Source of the DNA: Streptomyces sp. 35G-GA-8
Lineage (GTDB): Bacteria > Actinomycetota > Actinomycetes > Streptomycetales > Streptomycetaceae
NCBI RefSeq assembly: GCF_023534745.1
Contig: NZ_JAMHJQ010000005.1
Location: 478,263-542,262 of the forward strand
Reading direction: 5' to 3'
Length of the DNA stretch: 64,000 nt
Shown here piece by piece: positions 8,348 through 16,874 of this stretch. How positions within the stretch are numbered: the stretch's first letter is position 1; the number at the start of each line of letters is the position of its first letter. The notes beneath the pieces are model-generated. The model saw nothing but the letters and a program-made list of their open reading frames with translations. It made no database searches and was not told where the DNA came from. The translations under genes and the position numbers were made by a program.

Positions 8348-9408
8348 GCACCCCGCACCGGACCGCCGCCCCGACACGCGTACTGCGGCTTCCCGGCGAA
8401 CTCACCCTGCGCTACTCGGGCCGTACCGCGGTCGTGATGACCGTCCTGCTGCTGGCCTGCGCCGCGGTGTGGGCGCTCAGCGTGTTCACCGGCACGTACC
8501 GGATCGACACGGGCCGGATCCTCGACGTACTCACCGGTGGCGGATCGGGGACGGACCGGTTCATCATCGTCGGTCAGCGGCTGCCGCGCGTCTGTGCCGC
8601 GCTGCTCGTCGGAGCGGCCCTCGGGCTGTCCGGGGCGCTGTTCCAGAGCCTGTCGCGCAATCCGCTCGGCAGCCCGGACGTCATCGGGTTCACCACCGGC
8701 TCCACCAGCGGCGCGCTCGTCGTCATCCTGGCCGGCGGTGGTACGGCCGGGGTCGGTGTCGGCGCGGGCTCGGTGCTCGGCGGGCTGGTGACCGCGGTGG
8801 TCGTGTACGCGTTCACCGCGTCGCGCGGTGTCTCGGGCAACCGGCTGGTGCTCGCCGGAATCGCCGTGGGCGCGATGCTGGCGTCGGTCAACGACTTCCT
8901 CATCACCCGCGCCGATCTGGAGTCCGCGGAGAGCGCCAAGGCCTGGACGTTCGGCAGCCTCAACGCTGTGTCCTGGCCGCAGGTGACGCCGCTGGCGCTG
9001 GCGCTGCCGGTACTCGCCGTCGCGACCCTGGCCGTGGGCCGGCCGTTGCGGCTCATGGAGATGGGGGACGACACGGCCGGCGCGCTCGGGGTGAACATCG
9101 CGCGCGTCCGCGCGCTCGGCCTGCTGCTCGGTGTCGCCCTGGCGGGCGCGGCCATCGCCGTCGCGGGCCCGATCGGCTTCCTGGCGCTGGCGGCACCTCA
9201 ACTGGCCCGCAGGATCACCCGGGCCCCGGGTGCCCCGATCGGTTCGGCCATGCTCATGGGCGCGCTGATCCTCGCCACCGCCGATCTGCTGGCCCAGCGT
9301 CTCCTGTCCCCCTTCCAGATCCCGGTGGGGCTGGTCACCGGGGCTCTCGGCGGTCTCTATCTGCTGTGGCTGCTGTCCAGGGAGAAGAGGAACGCCCGGG
9401 CGCGATGA
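8344..9408 (+). CDS. FecCD-type siderophore ABC permease (second)
   Basis: A 354-aa FecCD/BtuC-family permease, partner of the gene it overlaps. Signatures include RLPRVCAALLVGAALGLSG, NPLGSPDVIGFTTG and GPIGFLALAAPQLARRITR. After its stop codon the usual third gene, a FecE/FhuC-type ATPase, is absent; an unrelated secreted-protein gene follows. The transporter must therefore borrow an ATPase encoded elsewhere. Iron repression through the box at 7219-7237 is inferred. Confidence 0.92.
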   Translation: MSTPHRTAAPTRVLRLPGELTLRYSGRTAVVMTVLLLACAAVWALSVFTGTYRIDTGRILDVLTGGGSGTDRFIIVGQRLPRVCAALLVGAALGLSGALFQSLSRNPLGSPDVIGFTTGSTSGALVVILAGGGTAGVGVGAGSVLGGLVTAVVVYAFTASRGVSGNRLVLAGIAVGAMLASVNDFLITRADLESAESAKAWTFGSLNAVSWPQVTPLALALPVLAVATLAVGRPLRLMEMGDDTAGALGVNIARVRALGLLLGVALAGAAIAVAGPIGFLALAAPQLARRITRAPGAPIGSAMLMGALILATADLLAQRLLSPFQIPVGLVTGALGGLYLLWLLSREKRNARAR

Positions 9409-9478
9409 GCCCGAGCAGGCCGGTGGCGAATGGTCCCTCGGGGGAAGAGGTCGCTCCCCGACGGCCGGGCCGCGTCAT

Positions 9479-9510
9479 GGTGGGCGCCCACCAGTGTTTA
9501 CGATAAACAC
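9479..9510 (+). promoter_or_regulatory. Palindromic leaderless promoter of the DUF6153 gene
   Basis: Two palindromes are packed against the start codon. GGTGGGCGCCCACC (9479-9492) occupies the -35 zone. GTGTTTACGATAAACAC (9494-9510; 7-bp arms, CGA centre) contains a -10-like TACGAT (9499-9504) and ends one base before the ATG. The spacing implies a leaderless transcript under the control of a dimeric repressor. The regulator is unknown. Confidence 0.6.
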
Positions 9511-9978
9511 ATGAGGCGATGGTCATCACGAGGCAGGACCCGGCCCGCGGGGCCGCGGATTCTCCTGCTGTCGCTGGTGACCGCGGTGCTGACCGGTCTG
9601 CTGGCGATGCACGGGCTGTCGTCCGTACCCCCGCCGGAAGCGCACACCGCTTCCGCTCCGTCCTCGTCCGCTTCGGCCTCCGCCACGGGCCCGCGGTCGT
9701 CCTCCGTACCCGCGCCCTCGGCTCATGCCATGGCCGCCGGCGCGGTGGACGGGGACTGCGCGCATCAGGGCGGCGGTGGCGGCGGGCATCTGGATCACGC
9801 GGATGCCACCTGCGCCGCCGCCGGTGTCGGTGCCGGTCCCGGGCTGCCGACCCCGCTCGCCTCCGCGCTGCCCGCCGGACCGCTCGACGTGCCCGCCGCG
9901 CTACGACAGGCTCCCGGGACGGCGACCGGCGACCGGGCGCCTCCCTCATTGAGCGAACTCCAACTCCTGCGCATATAG
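9511..9978 (+). CDS. DUF6153 family secreted/membrane protein
   Basis: A 155-aa protein with one N-terminal hydrophobic helix (LLLSLVTAVLTGLLAMHGLS) after a basic start, then a Ser/Ala-rich stretch and a small Cys/His module (DGDCAHQGG ... HLDHADATCAA) that could bind metal. This pattern matches the DUF6153 family, often found beside DUF305 genes in Streptomyces, as here. Such pairs are suspected to take part in extracellular metal (perhaps copper) handling, but I know of no proven function. The ATG at 9511 directly follows a palindromic promoter; a longer frame from 9430 would cross it. Confidence 0.7.
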   Translation: MRRWSSRGRTRPAGPRILLLSLVTAVLTGLLAMHGLSSVPPPEAHTASAPSSSASASATGPRSSSVPAPSAHAMAAGAVDGDCAHQGGGGGGHLDHADATCAAAGVGAGPGLPTPLASALPAGPLDVPAALRQAPGTATGDRAPPSLSELQLLRI

Positions 9979-10097
9979 GCGCCGCTCCGGCGGCCGTTCC
10001 CCGCTGCCGAGCCGATCGCGTCGATCGGTTCGCGGGGCAGACGGCCGCGTTCGGTATGGCCCTTTTCTCCCCCACCACGCACAGGAGTCGTTCCACC

Positions 10098-10718
10098 ATG
10101 ACCTCGTACCGTCACGCGGCCCGCGCGGCCGCCGTCACCGCGGCCGTGTCCGCCGCCGCGCTCACTCTCGCCGCCTGCGGCACCGACAGCGGAAGTACGT
10201 CCGCCACCGCTTCGACGTCCGCGTCCGCCTCGGCCCCGGGTTCGGCCGCGGGCTCGCTGTACAACGCCGCGGACGTGGCCTTCGCGCAGGGCATGATCCC
10301 GCATCACCGGCAGGCGGTGGAGATGGCCGACCTCGCCGCCACCCGGGCCTCCTCGGCGGAGGTGAAGAAGCTCGCCGCCGAGATCAAGAAGGCCCAGGAC
10401 CCGGAGATCAAGACCCTGTCCGGCTGGCTCACGTCCTGGGACGCACAGGTGCCCACGCAGGGCAGCATGGATCACTCGGGGCACTCGATGCCCGGGATGA
10501 TGGCCGACAGCGACATGTCCACGCTGGAGAAGGCCACGGGCCCGGCGTTCGACACCGCGTTCCTGAACCTGATGGTCAAGCACCACGAGGGCGCGGTCGA
10601 GATGGCCAGGACCGAGAAGTCGGCAGGGGCCGACAAACGCGCCAAGGACATGGCCGACGCCATCATCACGTCCCAGAGCGCCGAGATCACCCGGATGAAC
10701 AAGCTGCTCGACAACTAG
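10098..10718 (+). CDS. DUF305 domain lipoprotein
   Basis: A 206-aa lipoprotein. The signal ends in LTLAACG (Cys27), followed by a Ser/Ala linker. Two DUF305 repeats follow, each with the His pair signature: FAQGMIPHHRQAVEMADLA (about residues 59-77) and FLNLMVKHHEGAVEMARTE (about 154-172). Between them is a Met/His-rich loop (MDHSGHSMPGMM) that looks like a copper site. DUF305 is a ferritin-like four-helix domain; metal binding is likely. It starts 119 bp after the DUF6153 gene with an AGGAG site and is probably cotranscribed. Confidence 0.9.
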   Translation: MTSYRHAARAAAVTAAVSAAALTLAACGTDSGSTSATASTSASASAPGSAAGSLYNAADVAFAQGMIPHHRQAVEMADLAATRASSAEVKKLAAEIKKAQDPEIKTLSGWLTSWDAQVPTQGSMDHSGHSMPGMMADSDMSTLEKATGPAFDTAFLNLMVKHHEGAVEMARTEKSAGADKRAKDMADAIITSQSAEITRMNKLLDN

Positions 10719-10739
10719 CCAGGTCGTGTCCCGTCGGTC

Positions 10740-10764
10740 GGGGGCCGCGCCGCGCGCGGTCCCC
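10740..10764. terminator. Hairpin between convergent DUF305 and GNAT genes
   Basis: 11-bp arms (10740-10750 and 10754-10764, one G-T wobble) around a CGC loop, 22 bp past the DUF305 stop codon and 17 bp past the GNAT stop codon. It can serve both genes. Confidence 0.65.
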
Positions 10765-10780
10765 GGTCGGTCGGGCGACG

Positions 10781-11353
10781 CTACGAGAGCGGCACTCCGC
10801 CACTCCCCGTACGGTCCGCGGCGGCCGGAACGGAGAGCAGCAGTTCGGGCCGGTCCCACATCACGGCCGGCGGGTTCGCCGCCACCGTGCCGGTCCGGCG
10901 GGCGCCCACGCTGCGGTAGAAACCCTCGGCGGGCGGATGGGAGACGACACGGACGGCGTCGAGTCCGGCGCCGCGCGCCTCGTCCGTCATGTGTTCGACG
11001 AGCCGTCGCCCGATACCGAGCCCTTGGGCGGCGTCCGCGACGAACATCAGATCCAGCTCGGGCGGATCGAGAACAAGTGCGTAGAAGCCGAGCAGCCGCT
11101 CGCCCGTGCGTACGGCTTCCGCGGCGCCGCGCGCCTCTCCCCCTTCGGTCGCCACGGCCAGGAAGACCCGGTGGGTCTCGATGTAGTCGGGGCCGACCCG
11201 GTACCCCGCGACCATCGGGGCGTACGGGCCCTCGTAGGCGCGGGAGACCCGGACGAGCCGGGTGAGCCGCCGGGCGTCCCGCGCGCTCGCCCGTCTGATC
11301 GAGACCGTCGTTCCGGCCGCACCTTCACCCACACGCGTAACTCGCGACACCAT
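10781..11353 (-). CDS. GNAT-family N-acetyltransferase
   Basis: A 190-aa acetyltransferase. The acetyl-CoA binding motif A reads LMFVADAAQGLGIGRRLVEH (about residues 103-122), followed by the C-terminal V-HPPAEGFYRSVGARRTGT strand-helix typical of GNAT. The acceptor is unknown. The start at 11353 (MVSRVTRVGEG) is the nearest ATG before the domain; the open frame continues upstream but is not family-like. Confidence 0.85.
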   Translation of the reverse strand: MVSRVTRVGEGAAGTTVSIRRASARDARRLTRLVRVSRAYEGPYAPMVAGYRVGPDYIETHRVFLAVATEGGEARGAAEAVRTGERLLGFYALVLDPPELDLMFVADAAQGLGIGRRLVEHMTDEARGAGLDAVRVVSHPPAEGFYRSVGARRTGTVAANPPAVMWDRPELLLSVPAAADRTGSGGVPLS

Positions 11354-11602
11354 GGGGTGAGTATTACACCCTCGTAACTCCCGGCATGGGGCGCCCTTGC
11401 GCGGATCCGGACGGCCGACAGGATGGGGACCGGGACCGGCCCACCGAACCGGCCCTGGAGTGCGTCGCGTATGCCAGAGGTCCAGACCGAGACCCGGTTT
11501 CTTTCTTTGCCCGGCGATTATTGGCATGGTCATGCAGAAGGTTCAGCATGGAATCGCACTACGCGCGTCACCCCTTCCAGGCAATGGATTTCGGGAGACC
11601 CC

Positions 11603-12256
11603 ATGGAACCCCACGCCCCCACACCGTCCCGCCGCGCCTTACTCCGCTCCGGTGCCGGTCTCGGCGCCGCCGCGCTGGGACTCGCCACGATCTCCGCCTC
11701 CACGGCCCGCGCCGCCGACGACCGCCGTACTCCCGGTGAACGCGGCGCCCCCGACAGCGGACCGCGTGCGTCCGCCGGCTATCCGCCCACCCACTGGATC
11801 CCGGCCAGCACCTCCAACTACACGGTGTCCAGCCGTCCGACGACGTATCAGGTCGACTTCGTCGTCATCCATGTGACGCAGGAGACCTTCCCCGACGCGA
11901 TGAAGATCTTCCAGAACCCGGCCAAGAAGGTCTCCGCGCACTACATGGTCGCCTCGGCGGACGGGTATATCGGGCAGTTCGTACGCGAGAAGGACGTCGC
12001 CTGGCACGCGGGGAACTGGAACTACAACACCCGCAGCATCGGCATCGAGCACGAGGGCTGGGTGGACAGGCCCGAGTACTTCACGGACGCGATGTACGCG
12101 TCGTCCGCGGCGCTGACCGCAGCCATCTGCGGCACATACGGCATCCCCAGGACACGCGAACACATCATCGCGCACAGCGAGGTCCCCGGCGCCACGCACA
12201 CCGACCCGGGCCGGCTCTGGGACTGGGACCGGTACATCGCACTGGTCAACAGCTGA
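11603..12256 (+). CDS. N-acetylmuramoyl-L-alanine amidase (Amidase_2/PGRP type), Tat-exported
   Basis: A 217-aa secreted enzyme that should cleave the lactyl amide between MurNAc and the stem peptide. The N-terminus has a twin-arginine signal (PSRRALLRSG, then a hydrophobic stretch, cut near ARAAD). The zinc ligands of the type-2 amidase are visible: His in VVIHVTQETF, His in THTDPGRLWDWDRY, with the catalytic Tyr/Glu regions in SAHYMVASADGYIGQ and SIGIEHEGWVD. It has no cell-wall binding domain, so it may act on released fragments or in turnover. Confidence 0.9.
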   Translation: MEPHAPTPSRRALLRSGAGLGAAALGLATISASTARAADDRRTPGERGAPDSGPRASAGYPPTHWIPASTSNYTVSSRPTTYQVDFVVIHVTQETFPDAMKIFQNPAKKVSAHYMVASADGYIGQFVREKDVAWHAGNWNYNTRSIGIEHEGWVDRPEYFTDAMYASSAALTAAICGTYGIPRTREHIIAHSEVPGATHTDPGRLWDWDRYIALVNS

Positions 12257-12449
12257 CCGGTCGGTCGGGTCCACCACGGGCCGGTCGGGCGTTCCACCAC
12301 GGGCGCGGTCGGCGGTCGTTGCCGGCCGCGCCATCGAACACAGCGGGCACGCCGCCCCGTTCGGGTGAGGATTCCCCTCCGGCCTGGCGATCGTCCCGCC
12401 CCGCGTGCCATAAGGAGGAGGCAACATCCCACCGGGGAAAGGGAATACC

Positions 12450-12866
12450 GTGAACAGACCGCGCACCTGGCGCCGCGTCGCCTCGGGTCTCGCCGCGCTC
12501 GTCATCGTCGGCTCCGGACCGCTGGCCGCCACTCCCGCCGGCGCCGCCGACATCACCGACTCCCCCGCCGCCGCCTCCTTCGCGGCGGGCGATCCCCTGC
12601 CCACGCGATCGGCATGGATGCCCGTGGGAGAGCCCCGGGGCAAGGTCGTCTCGCGGATCACCCTGAGCATCCGTGAGGAGCCGACCTCGCACTCCGCCTA
12701 TCTGGGCGGCCTGCGGCCCGGTACGGTCATCCCCCTCTTCTGCAAGGTCAGGGGCGAGAACGTGGACGGCAACAACCTGTGGTACCTGCTCGGGGACGCA
12801 CGACCGGGCTATGTCGCGGCCCGTTACGTCGAGAACCAGTCACCGGTGCCGTACTGCCGGCGGTGA
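12450..12866 (+). CDS. Secreted bacterial SH3-domain protein
   Basis: A 138-aa exported protein with a Sec signal (cut near PAGAAD) and a single SH3_3-like domain from about residue 68 (LSIREEPTSHSAYLGGLRPG) to 130 (ARPGYVAARYVEN). Such domains bind cell-wall glycopeptides. Two Cys (CKVRG and PYC) may form a disulfide. The start is the GTG 12450, with GGGAAAGGG upstream. It follows the amidase on the same strand after 193 bp; a separate promoter is likely. Confidence 0.82.
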   Translation: MNRPRTWRRVASGLAALVIVGSGPLAATPAGAADITDSPAAASFAAGDPLPTRSAWMPVGEPRGKVVSRITLSIREEPTSHSAYLGGLRPGTVIPLFCKVRGENVDGNNLWYLLGDARPGYVAARYVENQSPVPYCRR

Positions 12867-12939
12867 CTTCGCCGAGGGGGACCGAGAACGGCCGGGTGGC
12901 GACGGACGTGAGCCCGCCGCCGCCACCCGGCCCACCGAC

Positions 12940-13120
12940 CTAGGGCGTGTATCGAAAGTCCCGCCTGGCTCGCGGCGTCCGGTACGCACGCTCGCTGCGT
13001 TGTCGGAGTCGTCCAAGTAGCTCCGCTACGAGGACGATCCTCCGCCTTGCGATCGCACGCACCGGACGTCGCGAGCCCCGCCCTGCGGGCGGACGGCGCT
13101 ACTTTCGATACACGCCCTAG
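12940..13120. mobile_element. MITE-like element 1 (CTAG-flanked, 16-bp terminal repeats)
   Basis: A 181-bp unit bounded by CTAG at 12940-12943 and 13117-13120. Just inside are perfect 16-bp terminal inverted repeats beginning GGCGTGTATCGAAAGT. It has no ORF of its own. The right CTAG supplies the TAG stop codon of the metallophosphoesterase gene. The core matches a second element at 20956-21193 in reverse orientation, although the terminal repeats differ. A CTAG (YTAR-type) target duplication is typical of IS5-family transposition, so mobilisation in trans is inferred. Confidence 0.85.
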
Positions 13121-15012
13121 GCGAACGGTGTCAGGAAGTCCTTCGGCGCGAGTGCCCGGCTCACGATCCGGGTGTCACCGATCCAGCCGTAGAAGCCCTG
13201 GCCGAACCGCTCGTCGAACTGGGTGGCGCCCAGCACGAAGGGCTTGCCCAGCGTGGCGATACCGGTCGACTTCTGGGCCGGGTTGCGCGCGATCTTCGAG
13301 CCGTCCACGTACATCACCGTACGACGGCCGTCGTTGACGAGGGCGATATGCATCCAGCGGCCCACCGGGACGGCGTGGCTCCAGGAGGTGGGGTCGGCGT
13401 CCTGGCGCTGCGGATAGACCACGAACTGGAGGAATCGCTCCGGGGAGAGATTGAGGCTGCAGGTGGGCTCGTCGGGCGACCAGCCGGTCGTCTTGCCCGC
13501 GTCGCCGTTGCGCCCCTCCCAGCTGAGGATCCCCATCCAGGCGTGATCGCCGTCGAAGGGCTCCGGCAGCTTGATGAAGGTCTCGATGGTGTAACCCGAG
13601 GTGAAGGTGGCGCTGTTGAGCGGGGCGCCCGCCGCGGTGGTGAGGACCGCGCCGCGGTCCGGCGCCTTCCCTCCGTCGAAGCGCAGGCTCGCGTGGGCCG
13701 GCTGGCCGAGGTGGTGCTCGGTGGACCAGGTCAGCGCGTCGTCGCCGCTCGTGTGCAGCCGACGCACCGTCAGATCGTTGCCGTTGCCGGTCAGGTCACG
13801 GGCGACCCTGCCGTCCGTCACCGGCTTGCCGGCCCGGCCGCCGTCCGGCAGTCCGGAGGAGTCGAACCGCCAGTACGCGACCGTTCCGCGCGGCATCACG
13901 GCGGAGGCGGGCCGCGGGGCGGGCGGTACGACCGGCGCGAAGCCGGCGAACCGTTCGGTGAAGTCGATGTCCAGGCTGAACCGGTCGACCGGGCCGGTCA
14001 GTTCGATGGTCTCGGCCTCCAGCGGCGTCCGCTTCTCCGGGTCGCGGGAGAGGAACCACGGTGAGAACGTCTCGACATCGATGACCCCGCGGGCCAGATC
14101 GAAGCCGTACAGCCGGATCATCCCGGCACCGCCGTAGTAGCGGTCCTGGTAGTTGGTGATCTGGACGTGTACGTCATGACCGGCGTCGTTGGTCAGTACG
14201 GTGCGGCCCGGCGGCCAGTAGTGACCGCCCAGGGCCAGGAAGATCTGGTCGTTGCCGCGGACGATGCCGTCCCACAGCCGCTTGCCGTTGTCGGAGAGCT
14301 GGGCCGCGCCGTCGTCGTCCGACCACGCGAGGTCGTGGGTGGTCAGCACGGTCGGCAGCGAGGCGTGCTTGTCGAGCACGCCCTGCGCCCAGCGCAGTCC
14401 CGCGTCCGACACCCGCCAGTCCAGGGCGAGGACCAGCCACTCGCGGCCCGCCGCGCGCACCACGTGGTAGCTGTTGTAACCGTCGGGCGAGGCACCGCCG
14501 AAGGTCGGCATGGAGGCGTAGCGCTTCGGCCCGAAGGCCTTGAGATACGCGCTGTCACCACGCTGGTCGTCCATCGACCCGTTGATGTCGTGATTGCCCG
14601 CGAGGACGCTGTAGGGCACCTTGCCGTGCAGGGTACGGAAGGTGTCGGCGGCGAGTTCGATCTCCTCCTCGGTGCCGTGCTCCGTGACATCACCGAGGTG
14701 CGTCATGAACGCGATGTTCGATTCGCCCCGCTCGGAGACGAGGTAGCGGAACGTCTCGCGCAGCGGCGCCGGGTCGGAACTGTCGGCGTCGAAGAGGTAC
14801 TGGGTGTCCGGAAGGACGGCCAGCGCGAACCGGGGGCCCTCGGCGTCGAACCGGCCTCCGCCGCCCCCTGCCGTGGCCGCCGCCGTCGCTGTGGCGGCCC
14901 GCGCCGGTACGGTGTCGAGCGCCGTCGCCGCGGCGCCCGCCGCCGGTACGACCAGCGCGGCCTGCAGGAGCGCCCGTCTGTCCAGGTTCTTCTTGCTGTC
15001 TGCCGTACTCAT
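13117..15012 (-). CDS. Secreted metallophosphoesterase with C-terminal LamG domain
   Basis: A 631-aa protein. A Tat-type signal (NLDRRALLQAALVVPAAG) precedes a calcineurin-like phosphoesterase domain at about residues 60-300, with the metal-ligand blocks LPDTQY, HLGDVTEHG, LAGNHDING, TTHDLAW and GGHYWP in order. The first block has DTQ rather than the usual DxH, as in a subgroup of secreted enzymes. Residues about 385-625 are a LamG/concanavalin-like carbohydrate-binding domain (GTVAYWRFD ... WIGDTRIVSRAL). The substrate is unknown; an extracellular phosphodiester or phosphomonoester is likely. Its stop codon lies in the CTAG flank of a MITE. Confidence 0.88.
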   Translation of the reverse strand: MSTADSKKNLDRRALLQAALVVPAAGAAATALDTVPARAATATAAATAGGGGGRFDAEGPRFALAVLPDTQYLFDADSSDPAPLRETFRYLVSERGESNIAFMTHLGDVTEHGTEEEIELAADTFRTLHGKVPYSVLAGNHDINGSMDDQRGDSAYLKAFGPKRYASMPTFGGASPDGYNSYHVVRAAGREWLVLALDWRVSDAGLRWAQGVLDKHASLPTVLTTHDLAWSDDDGAAQLSDNGKRLWDGIVRGNDQIFLALGGHYWPPGRTVLTNDAGHDVHVQITNYQDRYYGGAGMIRLYGFDLARGVIDVETFSPWFLSRDPEKRTPLEAETIELTGPVDRFSLDIDFTERFAGFAPVVPPAPRPASAVMPRGTVAYWRFDSSGLPDGGRAGKPVTDGRVARDLTGNGNDLTVRRLHTSGDDALTWSTEHHLGQPAHASLRFDGGKAPDRGAVLTTAAGAPLNSATFTSGYTIETFIKLPEPFDGDHAWMGILSWEGRNGDAGKTTGWSPDEPTCSLNLSPERFLQFVVYPQRQDADPTSWSHAVPVGRWMHIALVNDGRRTVMYVDGSKIARNPAQKSTGIATLGKPFVLGATQFDERFGQGFYGWIGDTRIVSRALAPKDFLTPFA

Positions 15013-15308
15013 GCGTACTCCATGAACTGGATGTCCGTGTCCGCTGCACTGTGCTGATCGGCCGTGTCCGCACGATGGCAGGGAGCTGAACGGTGGCCGC
15101 CCTTCGTCGCACGAATCGGACCGTTGGGCGCGAAGGAGCCCACACAGCGCGAAAGTGGCATCGGAAAGAAGTCCTGACCTGTCGGTCCGTCGGGTCCGCC
15201 GGGTCCCCCGGGTTCGGCACCGACGCCGCTGACGCCGCCGGAGTGATGCACGATGATCTTCGCAACGGCCACGCGACAGCGCGTGCGCCCGAGTGGAGGG
15301 GATTCCTG

Positions 15309-15800
15309 ATGCGCCGTCACGGAACTGTCCTGGATGACCTCGATCGCAAGATCCTCACCGCGCTGATCGCCGACGCCAGGGCGAGTTTCAAGGAAATCGG
15401 TCTGGCCATCGGGCTGTCGGCGCCCGCGGTGAAGCGCCGGGTGGACCGGCTGCGGGAGGACGAGATCATCACCGGTTTCACCACGGTGGTCACTCCGTCG
15501 GCGCTGGGCTGGCACACCGAGGCGTATGTGGAGGTGTTCTGCGAGGGGGCCGCGCCGCCGAAGCGGCTGGCGGAGGTCGTCAGGAACCACCCCGAGGTCC
15601 AGTCGGCCGTCACCGTGACCGGGCGCGCCGACGCGATCCTCCATATCAGGGCGCTCGACGTCGAGCACTTCGAGGATGTCCTCGAACGGATCCGCGCGGA
15701 GTCGTTCGTGAAGGAGACGCACAGCTTCGTGGTGCTGTCGCATCTGCTGCCGAGCAGTCCCGAGGCGGGGTCCGGTCGCTTCTCACGGATTAACGAGTAG
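15309..15800 (+). CDS. Lrp/AsnC family transcriptional regulator
   Basis: A 163-aa regulator: an AsnC-type HTH (LDDLDRKILTALIADAR ... SAPAVKRRVDRLREDEII) at about residues 8-60 and a RAM ligand/oligomerisation domain at about 68-150. The start at 15309 has GGAGGGG 7 bp upstream; longer frames lack a good site. It is followed 121 bp later by the dimethylargininase gene on the same strand, an association that suggests control by arginine, ornithine or a methylated arginine. Confidence 0.9.
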   Translation: MRRHGTVLDDLDRKILTALIADARASFKEIGLAIGLSAPAVKRRVDRLREDEIITGFTTVVTPSALGWHTEAYVEVFCEGAAPPKRLAEVVRNHPEVQSAVTVTGRADAILHIRALDVEHFEDVLERIRAESFVKETHSFVVLSHLLPSSPEAGSGRFSRINE

Positions 15801-15921
15801 CCGCTCTCCCGCCCTCACACGCAACAGAGTTGCGGTCCCACGCAACATTCCTCTCTTGTTCGCGGCTCCCGGGCCTCCTTATTCTGGTGCCCCTCTCCCC
15901 GGTTCTACGAAAGGGCCGTTC

Positions 15922-16737
15922 ATGGTGGAACGACGGACAGCGAGAAAGCGCCGTTATCTGGTGTGCCCGCCGGAGTATTTCGAGGTCCGCTATGCCATCA
16001 ACCCCTGGATGACATCGGAGGTGCCGGTCGATTCCGCGCTGGCGCTGCGGCAATGGGAAACCCTCGTCTCCGTATACCGGGATCTGGGACATGACGTGGA
16101 GCTGATGACGCCCGTCGCCGGTCTTCCGGACATGGTGTTCGCCGCCAACTCCGCTCTGGTACTGGACGGGAGGGTGTTCGGCGCGCACTTTCACGCGCCG
16201 GAGCGGCGGCCGGAATCCGGTCACTACCGGGCATGGTTCGAAAGCGCCGGCTTCGAGGTGGGCACACCTGTCCATATCTGTGAGGGAGAGGGGGACTTCA
16301 TACCGGTGGGAGGGCTCCTTCTCGCGGGGACAGGCTTCCGTACCCTGCCGCAGGCGCACCAGGAGGCCCAGGAGTTCTTCGGTGTGCCCACGGTCAGCCT
16401 GCGCCTTGTCGACCCGCTCTTCTACCATCTGGACACGGCGATGTTCGCGCTCGACGACGACAATGTCGCCTATTATCCGGGCGCGTTCTCACCGGGAAGT
16501 CAGCGGGTACTGAGAACCCTCTTTCCTGACGCGGTGATCGCGACCGCGCAGGACGCCAAGTGCTTCGGTCTCAATTCCCTGTCGGACGGGCGTCATGTGG
16601 TCATCGCCGAGGACGCGGTCGGTCTCATCGAGGCGGTGGCGGAGCGCGGTTACCGTCCGGTCCCGGTGGATCTCTCGGAATTCCGGAAGGCCGGCGGCGG
16701 GGTGAAATGCTGTACGCAGGAGATCCGTACAGAGTAG
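15922..16737 (+). CDS. ddaH: Dimethylargininase (DDAH)
   Basis: A 271-aa cytosolic enzyme of the amidinotransferase/pentein fold. It is predicted to hydrolyse N-omega-methylated arginines to citrulline plus methylamines. The substrate loop (GLPDMVFAANSALV), the catalytic His motif (FYHLDTAMFALDDD) and the C-terminal nucleophile (GGGVKCCTQEI) are all present. The start 15922 (MVERRTARKRR) has an AAAGGG site. An ornithine or arginine side activity cannot be excluded. Its neighbour, the Lrp regulator, probably controls it. Confidence 0.88.
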   Translation: MVERRTARKRRYLVCPPEYFEVRYAINPWMTSEVPVDSALALRQWETLVSVYRDLGHDVELMTPVAGLPDMVFAANSALVLDGRVFGAHFHAPERRPESGHYRAWFESAGFEVGTPVHICEGEGDFIPVGGLLLAGTGFRTLPQAHQEAQEFFGVPTVSLRLVDPLFYHLDTAMFALDDDNVAYYPGAFSPGSQRVLRTLFPDAVIATAQDAKCFGLNSLSDGRHVVIAEDAVGLIEAVAERGYRPVPVDLSEFRKAGGGVKCCTQEIRTE

Positions 16738-16874
16738 GTCCGTACGCGCGTGATCGGCACCGCGGTGGATCCGCCGTACACGGGCGCTTATGAGGTTGAG
16801 CCCCGAGTTCGGCCCGTGCTACCACTGACGGGTTCACAGAAAGCTGATCATGAAACAGCGAAGGGCTGGCAGAC

